Origin: Cellulomonas sp. Leaf334
Lineage (GTDB): Bacteria > Actinomycetota > Actinomycetes > Actinomycetales > Cellulomonadaceae
Direction: 5' to 3'
Length of the DNA stretch: 64,000 nt
NCBI RefSeq assembly: GCF_001424195.1
Contig: NZ_LMOO01000001.1
Coordinates: 1,966,812-2,030,811 of the forward strand
In this document: positions 30,690 through 41,200 of the stretch, piece after piece
Position numbering within the stretch: position 1 is the stretch's first letter
How the letters are laid out: each line of letters opens with the position of its first letter
Notes under the pieces: model-generated
The model's input: only the letters and a program-made list of their open reading frames with translations
Database searches by the model: none
What the model was told of the DNA's origin: nothing
Made by a program: the position numbers and the translations under genes

Positions 30690-32927
30690 ATGAACGCGCC
30701 CTACCAGGACCCTGCCCTCTCCGTCGCAGAGCGCGTCGCCGACCTCGTCGGGCGCATGACGCTCGCAGAGAAGGTCGGGCAGATGATGCAGCTGAACTCC
30801 CAGGGCGGTGTCGAGGACCTGGTCCTCAACCTGCACGTCGGGTCGATCCTGCACACCTCGCCGGAGCGGGTGCGCCAGGCCCACGAGCTCACCGCGCAGA
30901 CGCGCCTGCAGATCCCGCTGCTGATCGCGGAGGACTGCATCCACGGGCACTCCTTCTGGGAGGGCGCGACGATCTTCCCGACGCAGCTCGGCATGGCGGC
31001 GACCTGGGACGCGGACCTGCTGGAGCGGGCCGCGCGGGCGACGGCCGTCGAGGTGGCGGCGACCGGCATCCACTGGACGTTCTCGCCGGTGCTCTGCATC
31101 GCCCGTGACCTGCGCTGGGGCCGGGTCAGCGAGACGTTCGGCGAGGACCCGTTCCTCCTCGGCGAGCTGGCCTCCGCGATGGTCCGGGGCTACCAGGGCG
31201 ACGGGCTGTCGGACCCGACGGCGATCCTGGCGACGGCCAAGCACTTCGCGGGCTACTCCGAGACGCAGGGCGGCCGCGACGCCACCGAGGCGGACATCTC
31301 CCGCCGCAAGCTCCGCTCCTGGTTCCTGCCCCCGTTCGAGCGCGTCGCTCGCGAGGGGTGCCGGACGTTCATGCTCGGGTACCAGTCGATGGACGGCGTC
31401 CCGATCACGATCAACGAGTGGCTGCTCAACGAGGTCCTGCGCGGCGAGTGGGGCTACGAGGGCACGCTCGTCACGGACTGGGACAACGTCGGCCGGATGG
31501 TCTGGGAGCAGCACATCCAGCCCGACTACGCGCATGCGTCGGCGGCGGCCGTGCGGGCCGGCAACGACATGGTGATGACGACGCCCGGGTTCTTCGAGGG
31601 TGCGCAGGAGGCCGTGCGGGAGGGCCTTCTCGACGAGGCCGCCCTCGACGCGGCCGTCGGCCGGATCCTCACCCTGAAGTTCGAGCTGGGGCTGTTCGAG
31701 GACCCCCGGCAGCCGTCGGTGGAGCGGCAGACGGCGGTCATCGGCTCGGCCGAGCACGCCGAGCTGAACCTGGAGCTGGCCCGTCGTTCGCTGGTGCTGC
31801 TGACCAACGACGGGACGCTCCCGCTCTCCGACGAGAAGAAGACGATCGCCGTCGTCGGCCCCAACGCCGACGACCAGCACACGCAGCTCGGCGACTGGGC
31901 GGGCTCGTCCGGCCAGGCCGACTGGCTGCCCGACGGCCACCCGCGCGAGCTGACGCAGACCGTGCTCGACGGCTTCCGCGCCCAGGTGCCCGACGGCTGG
32001 ACCGTCACGCACGCCCGCGGCGCGGACATCCTGACGCTCGGCGCCGACCCCGAGGGCGAGTTCTTCCCCGACGGCCAGCCGCGCCCGCAGGTGGTGTTCC
32101 CGACCGACCCCGACGCCGCGCTGATCGCCGAGGCGGTGGCCGCGGCGCGCGACGCCGACGTCGTCGTCGCGGTGGTCGGTGACCGCATCGAGCTCGTCGG
32201 CGAGGGTCGGTCGACGGCGACGCTGGAGCTCGTCGGTGGGCAGGTGGCCCTGCTCGACGCGCTCGCGGAGACGGGCACGCCGATGGTCGTCGTCGTCATC
32301 GCCAGCAAGCCGCACGTGCTCCCGCCGTCGGCCAGGAACGCCGCGGCGATCCTCTGGGCCGCGAACCCCGGGATGCGTGGCGGGACCGCGATCGCCGAGC
32401 TGGTGCTGGGCCGGATCGAGCCGTCGGGGCGGTTGCCCATCTCGTTCGCGGAGCACGTCGGCCAGCTGCCCGTGTTCTACAACCAGCTGCCCGGCCAGCA
32501 CGGCACGCGGTACGCGGACCTGACGCAGCGGGTGCCGTTCGCGTTCGGCGAGGGGCTGTCCTACACGACCGTCGAGTACGCGGACCTGCAGGTGGTCGAG
32601 GCGGTGCTCGGGGTCGACGACACCGTGCGCGCCCACGTCACGCTGCACAACACGGGCGACCGGCCGTCGCGGGAGACCGTGCAGGTCTACGTCCGCGACA
32701 CCGTCACGTCCGTGACCTGGGCGACCAAGGAGCTCAAGACCTACCGGCAGGTGGACGTCGCCCCGGGGGAGCGTGTCGTCGTCGACCTCGCGCTGCCCGT
32801 CGCCGACTGCACGCTGGTCGACGCGAACGGCCGGCGGATCGTCGAGCCCGGGAAGTTCGAGCTGCTGGTGGGCCCGTCGTCGCGCGACGAGGTGCTCCTG
32901 CGGGCGGGCTTCGTGGTCCGGGACTGA
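30690..32927 (+). CDS. GH3 family beta-glycosidase
   Basis: A 745-aa glycoside hydrolase family 3 enzyme without a signal peptide, so probably cytosolic, releasing glucose or xylose from imported oligosaccharides. The first domain has EKVGQMMQLNSQ, then the KHFAGYSETQGGRDATEADIS substrate region and the nucleophile Asp263 in LVTDWDNVGRM. The GH3_C domain (ARRSLVLLTNDGTLPLSDEKKTIAVVGPNADD ...) and a C-terminal Fn3-like domain (VHVTLHNTGDRPSRETVQVYV-type) complete the usual architecture and length. Substrate could be a beta-glucoside, and the family alone does not decide. Confidence 0.9.
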   Translation: MNAPYQDPALSVAERVADLVGRMTLAEKVGQMMQLNSQGGVEDLVLNLHVGSILHTSPERVRQAHELTAQTRLQIPLLIAEDCIHGHSFWEGATIFPTQLGMAATWDADLLERAARATAVEVAATGIHWTFSPVLCIARDLRWGRVSETFGEDPFLLGELASAMVRGYQGDGLSDPTAILATAKHFAGYSETQGGRDATEADISRRKLRSWFLPPFERVAREGCRTFMLGYQSMDGVPITINEWLLNEVLRGEWGYEGTLVTDWDNVGRMVWEQHIQPDYAHASAAAVRAGNDMVMTTPGFFEGAQEAVREGLLDEAALDAAVGRILTLKFELGLFEDPRQPSVERQTAVIGSAEHAELNLELARRSLVLLTNDGTLPLSDEKKTIAVVGPNADDQHTQLGDWAGSSGQADWLPDGHPRELTQTVLDGFRAQVPDGWTVTHARGADILTLGADPEGEFFPDGQPRPQVVFPTDPDAALIAEAVAAARDADVVVAVVGDRIELVGEGRSTATLELVGGQVALLDALAETGTPMVVVVIASKPHVLPPSARNAAAILWAANPGMRGGTAIAELVLGRIEPSGRLPISFAEHVGQLPVFYNQLPGQHGTRYADLTQRVPFAFGEGLSYTTVEYADLQVVEAVLGVDDTVRAHVTLHNTGDRPSRETVQVYVRDTVTSVTWATKELKTYRQVDVAPGERVVVDLALPVADCTLVDANGRRIVEPGKFELLVGPSSRDEVLLRAGFVVRD

Positions 32928-32930
32928 CCC

Positions 32931-33596
32931 GTGTCCCTCGACGCCACCCGGGCGACGTACGACACCGTCGCGGAGGACTACGCACGGCTGGTCACCGGGC
33001 TGGACGCCGAGGGTCCGCTGGACCGCGCGATGCTCGCCGACTTCGCGGACCGCGTCGACGGGCCGGTCGCGGACGTCGGCTGCGGGACCGGCCGGATGAG
33101 CGCGTACCTGTCCGGGCTGGGCATCGACGTCGTCGGCATCGACCTGTCGCCCGGCATGATCGCCGTCGCGCGGGAGACGTACCCGTCGTTGCGCTTCGAG
33201 GTCGGGTCGATGACCGCCCTGGACCTTCCCGACGGGGGTGTCGCGGGCGTGCTGGCCTGGTACTCGATCATCCACACGCCGCCCGAGGGTCTGCCGGAGG
33301 TCGTCGCCGAGCTGCGTCGGGTCCTGGTGCCCGGCGGGCACCTGCTGCTCGGGTTCCAGGCGGGTGCCGACGAGCACCGGTCGCTGACCCACGCGTACGG
33401 GCACGACGTGCAGTGCGACGCGTGGCTGCACTCGCCCGACACGGTCGCTGCGCTGATCGAGGCCGCCGGCTTCACGGTCGACGCGCGCCTGGTCCGCGAG
33501 CCGACCGGCCGCGAGCGCCGTCCGCAGGCGAGCCTGCTCGCGTCGCTGCCAGCTGACGATCGCGGTGACCGGACGCGCGGCGGCGCGGTGACATGA
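32931..33596 (+). CDS. Class I SAM-dependent methyltransferase, paralogue of 5330-5965
   Basis: A 221-aa methyltransferase with motif I VADVGCGTGRMSAYL, GIDLSPGMIAVA, and FEVGSMTALDLPDGGVAGVLAWYSIIH, nearly the same as the protein at 5330-5965. The GTG at 32931 begins 3 bp after the GH3 stop, so it may be read on the same transcript. The acceptor is unknown, and the sugar-locus position gives no clear hint. Its C-terminal 25 residues are Arg/Asp-rich and not conserved. Confidence 0.85.
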   Translation: MSLDATRATYDTVAEDYARLVTGLDAEGPLDRAMLADFADRVDGPVADVGCGTGRMSAYLSGLGIDVVGIDLSPGMIAVARETYPSLRFEVGSMTALDLPDGGVAGVLAWYSIIHTPPEGLPEVVAELRRVLVPGGHLLLGFQAGADEHRSLTHAYGHDVQCDAWLHSPDTVAALIEAAGFTVDARLVREPTGRERRPQASLLASLPADDRGDRTRGGAVT

Positions 33597-33632
33597 TGTC
33601 CCGGCCGAGCGGATCGACGGACGTGACCGGGG

Positions 33633-34868
33633 GTGGGACCAGTGCGCCGAGGGACGAACCTGCCGCGGATGGCGGGGTTCAACCAGACGGTGATCCTCGA
33701 CGTGGTGCGACGGGCGGACTCGGGTCTGACCCGTGCGCAGCTGGCCCGGCGGACGGGGCTGTCCGCGCAGACGGTGACCAACGCGACGCGGCGGCTGCTC
33801 GAGCAGGGGCTGGTGCGCGAGGAGGGTGAGGGGTCGCGGCTGGGGCCGGGCCGGCCGGGCACGCTGGTCCACCTGGACGCCAGCGGTCGGTACGCGATCG
33901 GCGTCCACCTGGACCCCGCGACCATGACGTTCGTGATCCTCGACCTCGCGGGCAACGCGGTGGCCGAGTCGCACCTGCCGGTGCCGCGTCCGGACCAGCC
34001 GGAGCTGGTCGTCGAGGGGATCGTCGGCGCGATCGAGGGTCTGGTCGCGTCCGCCGGCATCGACCGGGCGCTGCTGCTGGGCATCGGCATCGCGAGCCCC
34101 GGACCGATCGACGTGGACCGCGGCATCGTGCTCGACCCGCCCCACCTGCCCGGCTGGGACGGTGTGCCGCTGCGGGACGCGGTGCAGGCCCGGACGGGGC
34201 TGCCGGTGCTGCTGGACAAGGACACGATCGCGGCGGCGTCGGCCCACCTGTGGGACCCGGGCGTGCACCGGTCGAGCGAGTTCGTGTTCTTCTACCTCGG
34301 GACGGGCGTCGCGATGTCGCTGGTGATCCGCGACGAGGTGGTGCGCGGCGCGTCGGGCAACGCGGGCGAGGCGGGACACTTCGTGGTGGACCCGTCCGGG
34401 CCGGTGTGCGAGTGCGGCAAGCGCGGCTGCCTCGGCGCAGTGCTGGGCGAGGGGATCCTCGTGCAGCAGGGCCGGGCGGCGGGGGTCCCGCTGCCCGAGG
34501 CTCGCGACGTGGTCGAGCTGGACCAGGCGTTCACGGTGCTGTGTGCGGCGGCGGACGACGGTGACGCGCGTGCCGTCGAGGTGCTGGAGACGGCCGGTCG
34601 ACGGCTCGGCATGGGTGCGGTCGTGGTCACCGACCTAGGCGACCTGGACACGGTGATCGTCGGCGGCCCGCTGTGGTCGCGGATGGAGCGGCACGCGATG
34701 CCGGCGCTGGAGAAGCTGGTGGCGAGCCACCGGGTGCCCAGCAGCTCGCACTCGGTGGCCGTGCTGGGCTCCCCGCTGGGCTCGCAGGTGGGTGCGGTGG
34801 GGGCGGGGCGGCTGGTGCTGAGCCAGGCGTTCACCCCACGCCCGTCGGACCTCCTGCTGCACGCCTGA
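33633..34868 (+). CDS. ROK-family transcriptional regulator
   Basis: A 411-aa repressor of the NagC/Mlc/XylR type. The winged HTH is FNQTVILDVVRRADSGLTRAQLARRTGLSAQTVTNATRRLLEQGLV (about 16-60), followed by a ROK sugar-kinase-like domain: GIGIASPGPIDVDRG, the zinc motif CECGKRGCLGA (about 266-276) and GDLDTVIVGGPLW. It should sense a sugar and repress the ABC transporter and mannosidase genes that follow (34993-41220). GTG at 33633 is used; an in-frame GTG at 33642 is also possible. Confidence 0.9.
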   Translation: MGPVRRGTNLPRMAGFNQTVILDVVRRADSGLTRAQLARRTGLSAQTVTNATRRLLEQGLVREEGEGSRLGPGRPGTLVHLDASGRYAIGVHLDPATMTFVILDLAGNAVAESHLPVPRPDQPELVVEGIVGAIEGLVASAGIDRALLLGIGIASPGPIDVDRGIVLDPPHLPGWDGVPLRDAVQARTGLPVLLDKDTIAAASAHLWDPGVHRSSEFVFFYLGTGVAMSLVIRDEVVRGASGNAGEAGHFVVDPSGPVCECGKRGCLGAVLGEGILVQQGRAAGVPLPEARDVVELDQAFTVLCAAADDGDARAVEVLETAGRRLGMGAVVVTDLGDLDTVIVGGPLWSRMERHAMPALEKLVASHRVPSSSHSVAVLGSPLGSQVGAVGAGRLVLSQAFTPRPSDLLLHA

Positions 34869-34901
34869 GACCTCCCGAGATGATCCGGACGAACCAGGAT
34901 C

Positions 34902-34930
34902 TTGTTAATACGTCATTTCGCGTTAATAAT
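34902..34930 (+). promoter_or_regulatory. AT-rich promoter with GTTAATA direct repeats before sugar operon
   Basis: TTGTTA (34902-34907), 16 bp, TAATAA (34924-34929) make a near-consensus promoter, striking in so GC-rich a genome. GTTAATA occurs at 34904-34910 and 34922-34928, 18 bp apart. The repeat could be the ROK operator. The start codon at 34993 lies 63 bp after the -10. Confidence 0.6.
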
Positions 34931-34992
34931 CGGATCCGGCGTCCGGCAACGAAGCCCGGCACGCGAGGAAGCACGGGAGCAAGGGAGCATCC

Positions 34993-36354
34993 ATGCGTCT
35001 CAAGGCAGCAGTGGCCGCGTCCGGAGTGCTGGCGCTGGCCACACTCACCGCCTGTTCGGGTGGCGACGGAGGCGCCGACGGCGACAGCGCGAGCGGCGCC
35101 TCCACCGTCACGGTGGCGTACCAGAAGACCACCGCGTTCCACCAGCTCGACGACATGCTGCAGGTGGCCAAGACCCAGTTCGAGGACGCCAACCCCGACG
35201 TCACGATCGAGCTGCAGCCCATCGAGGCCGAGCAGGACCAGTACTTCACCAAGCTCGCGCTGATGAACGGCTCACCGGAGACGGCCCCGGACGTCATCTA
35301 CGAGGACACCTTCCAGATCCGCTCCGACGCGGCCGCCGGCTACCTGCTGCCCATCGACGACTACCTGGCGGACTGGGAGGACTGGGACCAGTTCTTCGAG
35401 AACGCGAAGCAGGCCGGCCTCGGTGACGACGGCAAGACGTACGGCGTCTCGATGGGCACCGACACCCGCGGCATCTACTTCAACAAGACGATCTTCGAGC
35501 AGGCCGGCCTGCCGACGGACTGGCAGCCGGAGAGCTGGGACGACATCCTCGACGCCGCCCGGACGGTCAAGGAGAAGGTCCCGGACGTCATCCCGCTGAA
35601 CATCTACGCGGGCAAGGCGGCCGGCGAGGCCACCACGATGCAGGGCTTCGAGATGCTGCTGTACGGCACCGAGGACACTCTCTACGACACCGACTCGAGC
35701 AAGTGGGTCCTGGGGTCCGAGGGGTTCACCGACTCGCTCGGCTTCCTCGACACCGTGTACGGCGAGGGCCTCGCGCCCAGCCTGGACATCGCGCTCGACG
35801 CCGCCGTCGGCAACCGGGTCAGCACCGAGCTGCTGCCCCAGGGCAAGCTCGCGATGGCGGTCGACGGCTCGTGGATGCCGGGCGGCTGGATCTCCGGCGA
35901 GAACGCCTGGCCCGAGTGGGAGCAGACGATGGGCATGGCCAAGATGCCGACGCAGGACGGCGGTGGCCCCGGGTTCACCTCGATGTCCGGCGGCTGGACG
36001 CTGGCGGTCGGCGCGCACGCGGAGGACCCGCAGGCGGCGTTCGACTTCATCACCACCGCGCTGAACAAGGAGAACACCTTCAAGTACGACACGGAGAACA
36101 GCCAGATCGCGGTGCGCAAGGACGTCGCCGAGGACCCGGAGTACATCGCGTACAACCCGTCCTTCGAGTTCTTCTCCGCGCTCGTGGACGTGACGCACTT
36201 CCGTCCGGCCACCCCGGACTACTCGCAGATCTCGTCGAACATCCAGGTGGCCGCCGAGGCGATGGCCACGCAGCAGCAGTCGCCGGAGGACGCCGCGGCC
36301 GCGTACGACGCCGCGGTGACAGGGATCGTCGGCGACGACAACACGACCGACTGA
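34993..36354 (+). CDS. Sugar ABC transporter substrate-binding lipoprotein
   Basis: A 453-aa family 1 extracellular binding protein. The lipobox LTAC places the lipidated Cys at 21, and a Ser/Gly/Asp-rich linker precedes the domain. VIYEDTFQIRSDAAAGYLLPIDDYLADWEDWDQF and GVSMGTDTRGIYFNKTIFEQAGLP are typical of oligosaccharide binding proteins. The promoter and ROK gene lie directly upstream, and two permeases and the GH38 mannosidase downstream, so a mannose-containing oligosaccharide is the likely ligand. Confidence 0.9.
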   Translation: MRLKAAVAASGVLALATLTACSGGDGGADGDSASGASTVTVAYQKTTAFHQLDDMLQVAKTQFEDANPDVTIELQPIEAEQDQYFTKLALMNGSPETAPDVIYEDTFQIRSDAAAGYLLPIDDYLADWEDWDQFFENAKQAGLGDDGKTYGVSMGTDTRGIYFNKTIFEQAGLPTDWQPESWDDILDAARTVKEKVPDVIPLNIYAGKAAGEATTMQGFEMLLYGTEDTLYDTDSSKWVLGSEGFTDSLGFLDTVYGEGLAPSLDIALDAAVGNRVSTELLPQGKLAMAVDGSWMPGGWISGENAWPEWEQTMGMAKMPTQDGGGPGFTSMSGGWTLAVGAHAEDPQAAFDFITTALNKENTFKYDTENSQIAVRKDVAEDPEYIAYNPSFEFFSALVDVTHFRPATPDYSQISSNIQVAAEAMATQQQSPEDAAAAYDAAVTGIVGDDNTTD

Positions 36355-36356
36355 CC

Positions 36357-37286
36357 GTGGCGGACCTCGCCATCGAGGCGGGTCGCGGCCGGGGGTCCTC
36401 CGCCCCCCGGTCGCGGCCCCGCCGGGTCGCCCTCACCCGGGTCCTGCCGCTGGTCCCGGCGGTCGCCCTCCTGCTGCTCTTCCTGGCCGGGCCGATCGTC
36501 TACTCGCTGTACGGCTCGCTCACCAACACGGCGCTGACCGGCTACAAGGCGGCGAACCCTGACTTCATCGGCCTGGACAACTACGCCAACCTGTTCTCCA
36601 GCCCCGAGTTCTGGAAGTCCGTCTGGCTCACGGTGCTGTTCGTCGGGGCGTCGGCCGTGATCGGGCAGAACGTGCTCGGCATGCTGCTGGCGCTGCTCAT
36701 GCGGTCGTCGGTCAGGCCGCTGCGCTCGATCGTCGGTGGGCTCGTCGTGACGGCGTGGGTGCTGCCGGAGATCGTCGCGGCGTTCGCGCTGTACGCGTTC
36801 TTCTCCACCGACGGGACGCTCAACTCGATGCTCGGGTGGATCGGGCTCGACGGGACCACGTGGCTGATCACGTTCCCGATGTTCGCGGTCATCATGGCGA
36901 ACATCTGGCGGGGGACGGCCTTCTCGATGATGGTCTACAACGCCGCGCTGTCCGAGGTGCCGCCCGAGATCACCGAGGCCGCCGAGATCGACGGGGCAGG
37001 CACGGTCCAGCGGTTCTTCCGCATCACGCTGCCGATGATCCGCCGGTCCATCTCGACGAACCTCATGCTCACCACGCTGCAGACCCTCGGCGTGTTCACG
37101 CTGATCTGGGTCATGACGGGCGGGGGGCCGGGGACGGCGAGCTCGACGCTGCCGGTGCTCGCGTACCAGCAGGCGTTCAAGTTCTCGCAGGTCGGGTACG
37201 GCACCGCGATCGCCACCGTGACGCTGGCCGTCGGCGCGATCTTCTCGATCGTCTACATCAAGGCGCTGAAGCCGGAGGTGGACTGA
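36357..37286 (+). CDS. Sugar ABC transporter permease (MalF type)
   Basis: A 309-aa integral membrane protein with about six helices; GTG at 36357 lies 2 bp after the previous stop. The EAA loop is EITEAAEIDGAGTVQRFFRITLPMIRR near residue 205. It forms the channel with the permease at 37287 and must use an ATPase from elsewhere, since none is encoded in this locus. Such MsiK-type shared ATPases are known in actinobacteria. Confidence 0.9.
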   Translation: MADLAIEAGRGRGSSAPRSRPRRVALTRVLPLVPAVALLLLFLAGPIVYSLYGSLTNTALTGYKAANPDFIGLDNYANLFSSPEFWKSVWLTVLFVGASAVIGQNVLGMLLALLMRSSVRPLRSIVGGLVVTAWVLPEIVAAFALYAFFSTDGTLNSMLGWIGLDGTTWLITFPMFAVIMANIWRGTAFSMMVYNAALSEVPPEITEAAEIDGAGTVQRFFRITLPMIRRSISTNLMLTTLQTLGVFTLIWVMTGGGPGTASSTLPVLAYQQAFKFSQVGYGTAIATVTLAVGAIFSIVYIKALKPEVD

Positions 37287-38183
37287 ATGTCCGTCGTGGA
37301 CCTGCCCGTCAGCACGCCCGTCGTGCCGCCCACCCGCCGGGAGCGCACCGCGCTCGCCTCGCCGCGCGGCCGGACCTCGCGCTGGGTGTCCTCGGTGATC
37401 CTCGGGCTCATCGGCCTGACGTTCCTGGTGCCGCTGGCGTGGATCGTGCTCGCGTCGCTCAACCCCACCGCGACGGTCGGCGTCACCTGGCCGGGTGAGC
37501 CGACGTTCGACAACTTCTCGTCGGTGTTCACGTGGGAGCAGACGCTGCTGCCGCTGTGGAACTCGACCGTCATCTCCATGGGCACGGCCGTCATCACGGT
37601 GGTCGTCTCGGTGCTCGCGGCATACCCGCTGTCGCGGTACCAGATGCGGTTCCGACGGTCGTTCCTGTACGGGATCCTCTTCGCCACCTGCCTGCCCATC
37701 ACCGCGATGATGGTGCCGGTCTACGCGCTCTTCGTGAACCTGCACCTGCTCGACTCGGTGCCCGGGACCATCTTCTTCATGGCGGCCACGTCGCTGCCCA
37801 TGGCGATCTGGATGACGAAGAACTTCATGGACTCGGTGCCGATCTCCCTGGAGGAGGCGGCCTGGGTGGACGGCGCGAGCGCGATGAAGGCGCTCCTCCG
37901 GATCGTCCTGCCGCTCATGCGACCCGGCCTGGCGGTCGTGTTCATCTTCGTGTTCACGATGGCGTGGGGGAACTTCTTCGTCCCCTTCGTCCTCCTGTAC
38001 AGCCCGGAGAACCAGCCAGCCGCCGTCGCGATCTTCGACTTCTTCGGCACCTACGGCTCGGTCGCCTACGGCAAGCTCGCGGCCTTCTCGATCCTCTACG
38101 CCACCCCCGTCCTGGTGCTGTACCTGCTGGTCCAGCGGTTCTCCGGCGGCTCGTTCGCCATGGCCGGCGCCGTCAAGGGCTGA
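37287..38183 (+). CDS. Sugar ABC transporter permease (MalG type)
   Basis: A 298-aa membrane protein with six predicted helices; ATG directly follows the stop of the preceding permease. The EAA loop is ISLEEAAWVDGASAMKALLRIVLPLMRPG near residue 188. The alternating helices and the PEN..AVAIFDFFG C-terminal region match MalG-type carbohydrate permeases. It is the second channel subunit for the binding protein at 34993. Confidence 0.9.
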   Translation: MSVVDLPVSTPVVPPTRRERTALASPRGRTSRWVSSVILGLIGLTFLVPLAWIVLASLNPTATVGVTWPGEPTFDNFSSVFTWEQTLLPLWNSTVISMGTAVITVVVSVLAAYPLSRYQMRFRRSFLYGILFATCLPITAMMVPVYALFVNLHLLDSVPGTIFFMAATSLPMAIWMTKNFMDSVPISLEEAAWVDGASAMKALLRIVLPLMRPGLAVVFIFVFTMAWGNFFVPFVLLYSPENQPAAVAIFDFFGTYGSVAYGKLAAFSILYATPVLVLYLLVQRFSGGSFAMAGAVKG

Positions 38184-38208
38184 CCACCTCTCTCGACTAA
38201 GGAGCACG

Positions 38209-41200
38209 ATGCACGGCAACCCCCTGCTCGCCGAGGCGCGCATCGACCGATTCGTGGCCGACCAGATCGTCCCGGCCGTCTACCGTGGCCGCGTCCCGCT
38301 GACCCTGACCGCCTGGACGGCTCCGGGTGAACCGGTCCCGTTCCGCGAGGCGGTCGGTCAGGAGTACGAGCCGGTCGCGCCGGGTCTGGCGTGGGGCGCC
38401 CCGTGGAGCACCACCTGGTTCCACGTGACCGGCGAGGTGCCCGACGGCTGGTCGGCCGAGGGCACCGCGGTCGAGCTCGTGATCGACCTGGGCTTCTCCC
38501 GGTCGAACCCCGGGTTCCAGGCGGAGGGGCTGGTCTGGCGCCCGGACGGCACGACGATCAAGGGCGTCTCGCCGATGAACCAGGCGGTGCCGTGGTCGGG
38601 TGACCGGCAGGTCGACGTGTTCGTCGAGGCAGCCGGCAACCCGAACATCGCCAGCAACTTCGGGTTCGTACCGACGCCGTACGGCGAGCTGGCGACGGCG
38701 GGCAGCGAGCCGCAGTACGAGCTGAGGTGCGTCGACGTGGCGCTGCGCGACGTCGCCGTGTGGGAGCTCCTCCAGGACCTGACGGCGCTGATCGGCCTCA
38801 TGAAGGCGCTGCCGGCGGACTCGACCCGGCGCGCGAGCATCCGGTTCGGGCTCGAGGACCTGCTCGACACGGTCGACCCCGACGACGTCGCGGGGTCGGC
38901 GGCCGCGGCCCGCACGTCGCTGCGCCCGCTGCTCGACGCCCCGGCGTCGGCCAGCGCGCACCACGCCTACGCGGTCGGGCACGCCCACATCGACTCGGCC
39001 TGGCTGTGGCCGGTGCGCGAGACCGTGCGCAAGTGCGCCCGCACGTTCTCCAACGTCATCGCGCTCATGGACGCCGACCCGGACTTCGTGTTCGCGTGCT
39101 CGTCGGCCCAGCAGTACGCCTGGATGAAGGAGTACTACCCGGAGCTCTTCGCCCGCATCAAGGAGAAGGTCGCCGCCGGCCAGTTCGTGCCCGTCGGGGG
39201 GATGTGGGTCGAGTCCGACACCAACATGCCCGGCGGCGAGGCGATGGCCCGGCAGATGGTGGCGGGCAAGCGGTTCTTCCTGGAGGAGTTCGGCGTCGAG
39301 ACGCAGGACGTCTGGCTGCCCGACTCGTTCGGCTACTCCGGCGCGCTCCCCCAGATCGTGCGGTCGGCCGGTTCGCGCTGGTTCCTGTCGCAGAAGCTGT
39401 CGTGGAACGACACCGACCGGATGCCGCACCACACGTTCACGTGGGAGGGCATCGACGGCTCGCGCGTGCTCACGCACTTCCCGCCGGTCGACACTTACAA
39501 CTCCGACCTGTCCGCGGGCGAGCTGCTGCACACCGAGCGGAACTTCGCGGAGAAGGGCGTCGCCGGATCGTCGATCGTGCCGTTCGGCTGGGGCGACGGC
39601 GGCGGTGGGCCGACGCGGGAGATGGTCGCGTCCGCGCACCGGTTCGCGTCGCTCGAAGGGGCGCCGACGGTCGAGCTGGGCAGCCCGAACACGTTCTTCG
39701 CACGCGCCGAGGCCGAGCTGGCGCAGCCGTCGGTGTGGACGGGGGAGATGTACCTCGAGTTCCACCGCGGCACCTACACCTCGCAGGCCCGCACCAAGCA
39801 GGGCAACCGGCGCAGCGAGCACCTGCTGCGCGAGGCCGAGCTCTGGGCGGCGACCGCCGCGGTCCAGGCCGGCGTCGAGTACCCGTACGACCAGCTCGAA
39901 CGGCTGTGGCGCACCGCGCTGCTGCACCAGTTCCACGACATCCTGCCCGGCAGCTCGATCGGCTGGGTGCACCGGCAGGCGGAGGAGACGTACGCGGCGC
40001 TCGCGGTGGAGCTCGAGGAGCTGATCGCCGACGCGGCCGCCGCCGTCGTCGGGACCGGCGACCTGCCCCTGCTGCTCAACGCCGCGCCGCACACCCGCTC
40101 CGGGGTGGACGCCCTGGGTGCGGGACCGGTCCAGGCCGCCGACGGGGACGCCGTCACGCTGGTCCGGGCAGAGGACGGCACGATCCGCCTCCGCAACGGT
40201 CTCGTCGACGTGCACCTCACGCCCGGCGGGCAGATCGACTCGCTGCGGGACCTGGTCGCCGACCGGGAGGTTGTCCCCGCGGGTGCGCTCGCCAACCTGC
40301 TCCAGCTGCACCGCGACGCCCCGGCGCAGTGGGACGCGTGGGACATCGACAAGGAGTACCGCCGGGTGGGCACCGACCTGCTCGACGCCGACAGCCGTGA
40401 GGTGGTCTCCGAGACCGCGGACGCCGTCGTCGTGCGGACCACGCGCGCGTTCGGCTCGTCACGGCTGGTGCAGGACCTCACGGTGCGACGGGGCAGCGCG
40501 GCGGTCGAGATCGTCACCGACGTCGACTGGCACGAGCGGCAGAAGCTGCTCAAGCTCGCGTTCCCGCTCGACGTGCTGGCGGACCGGTCGGCGGCGGAGA
40601 CCCAGTTCGGGCACGTCTACCGCCCGACGCACACCAACACGTCCTGGGACGCGGCGCGGTTCGAGATCTGTGCCCACCGCTGGGTGCACGTCGGGGAGAC
40701 CGGCTACGGCGTCGCGATCGCCAACGACTCCACCTACGGCCACGACATCACGCGCCGGCCGGGGGGCTCGGGCACGACGGTGCGGTTGTCGCTGCTGCGG
40801 GCGCCGCTGTTCCCGGACCCGGAGGCGGACCAGGGGCACCACCGGCTGACCACCGTGCTGCACGCGGGCGCGACCATCGCGGACGCGGTCGAGGACGGCT
40901 ACCGCACCAACCTGGCCGAGCGGGTGGTCCGGGGCGCGCACGCCGCGGAGCCGCTGGTCACCGTGTCGAACCCGGCCGTGGTGGTCGAGTCCGTCAAGCT
41001 CGCCGAGGACCGCAGCGGCGACGTCGTCGTGCGCCTGTACGAGTCGCTGGGCGGGAAGGCCCGCGCGACGGTCGTCCCCGGGTTCGCCGTATCGGGCGCC
41101 CGGGCCGTCGACCTGCTGGAGCGGGACGTCGAGGCCGCCGGTGCGACGGTCACCGACGGCGTCGTCGAGCTGGCGCTGCGCCCCTTCCAGCTCGTCACGC

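Noticed and set aside
30636..34379. A very long open frame on the minus strand, antisense to the GH3, methyltransferase and ROK genes
   Set aside because: Its translation is Arg/Pro/His/Gln-rich without motifs, and the plus-strand proteins are clear families. It is a by-product of high GC.
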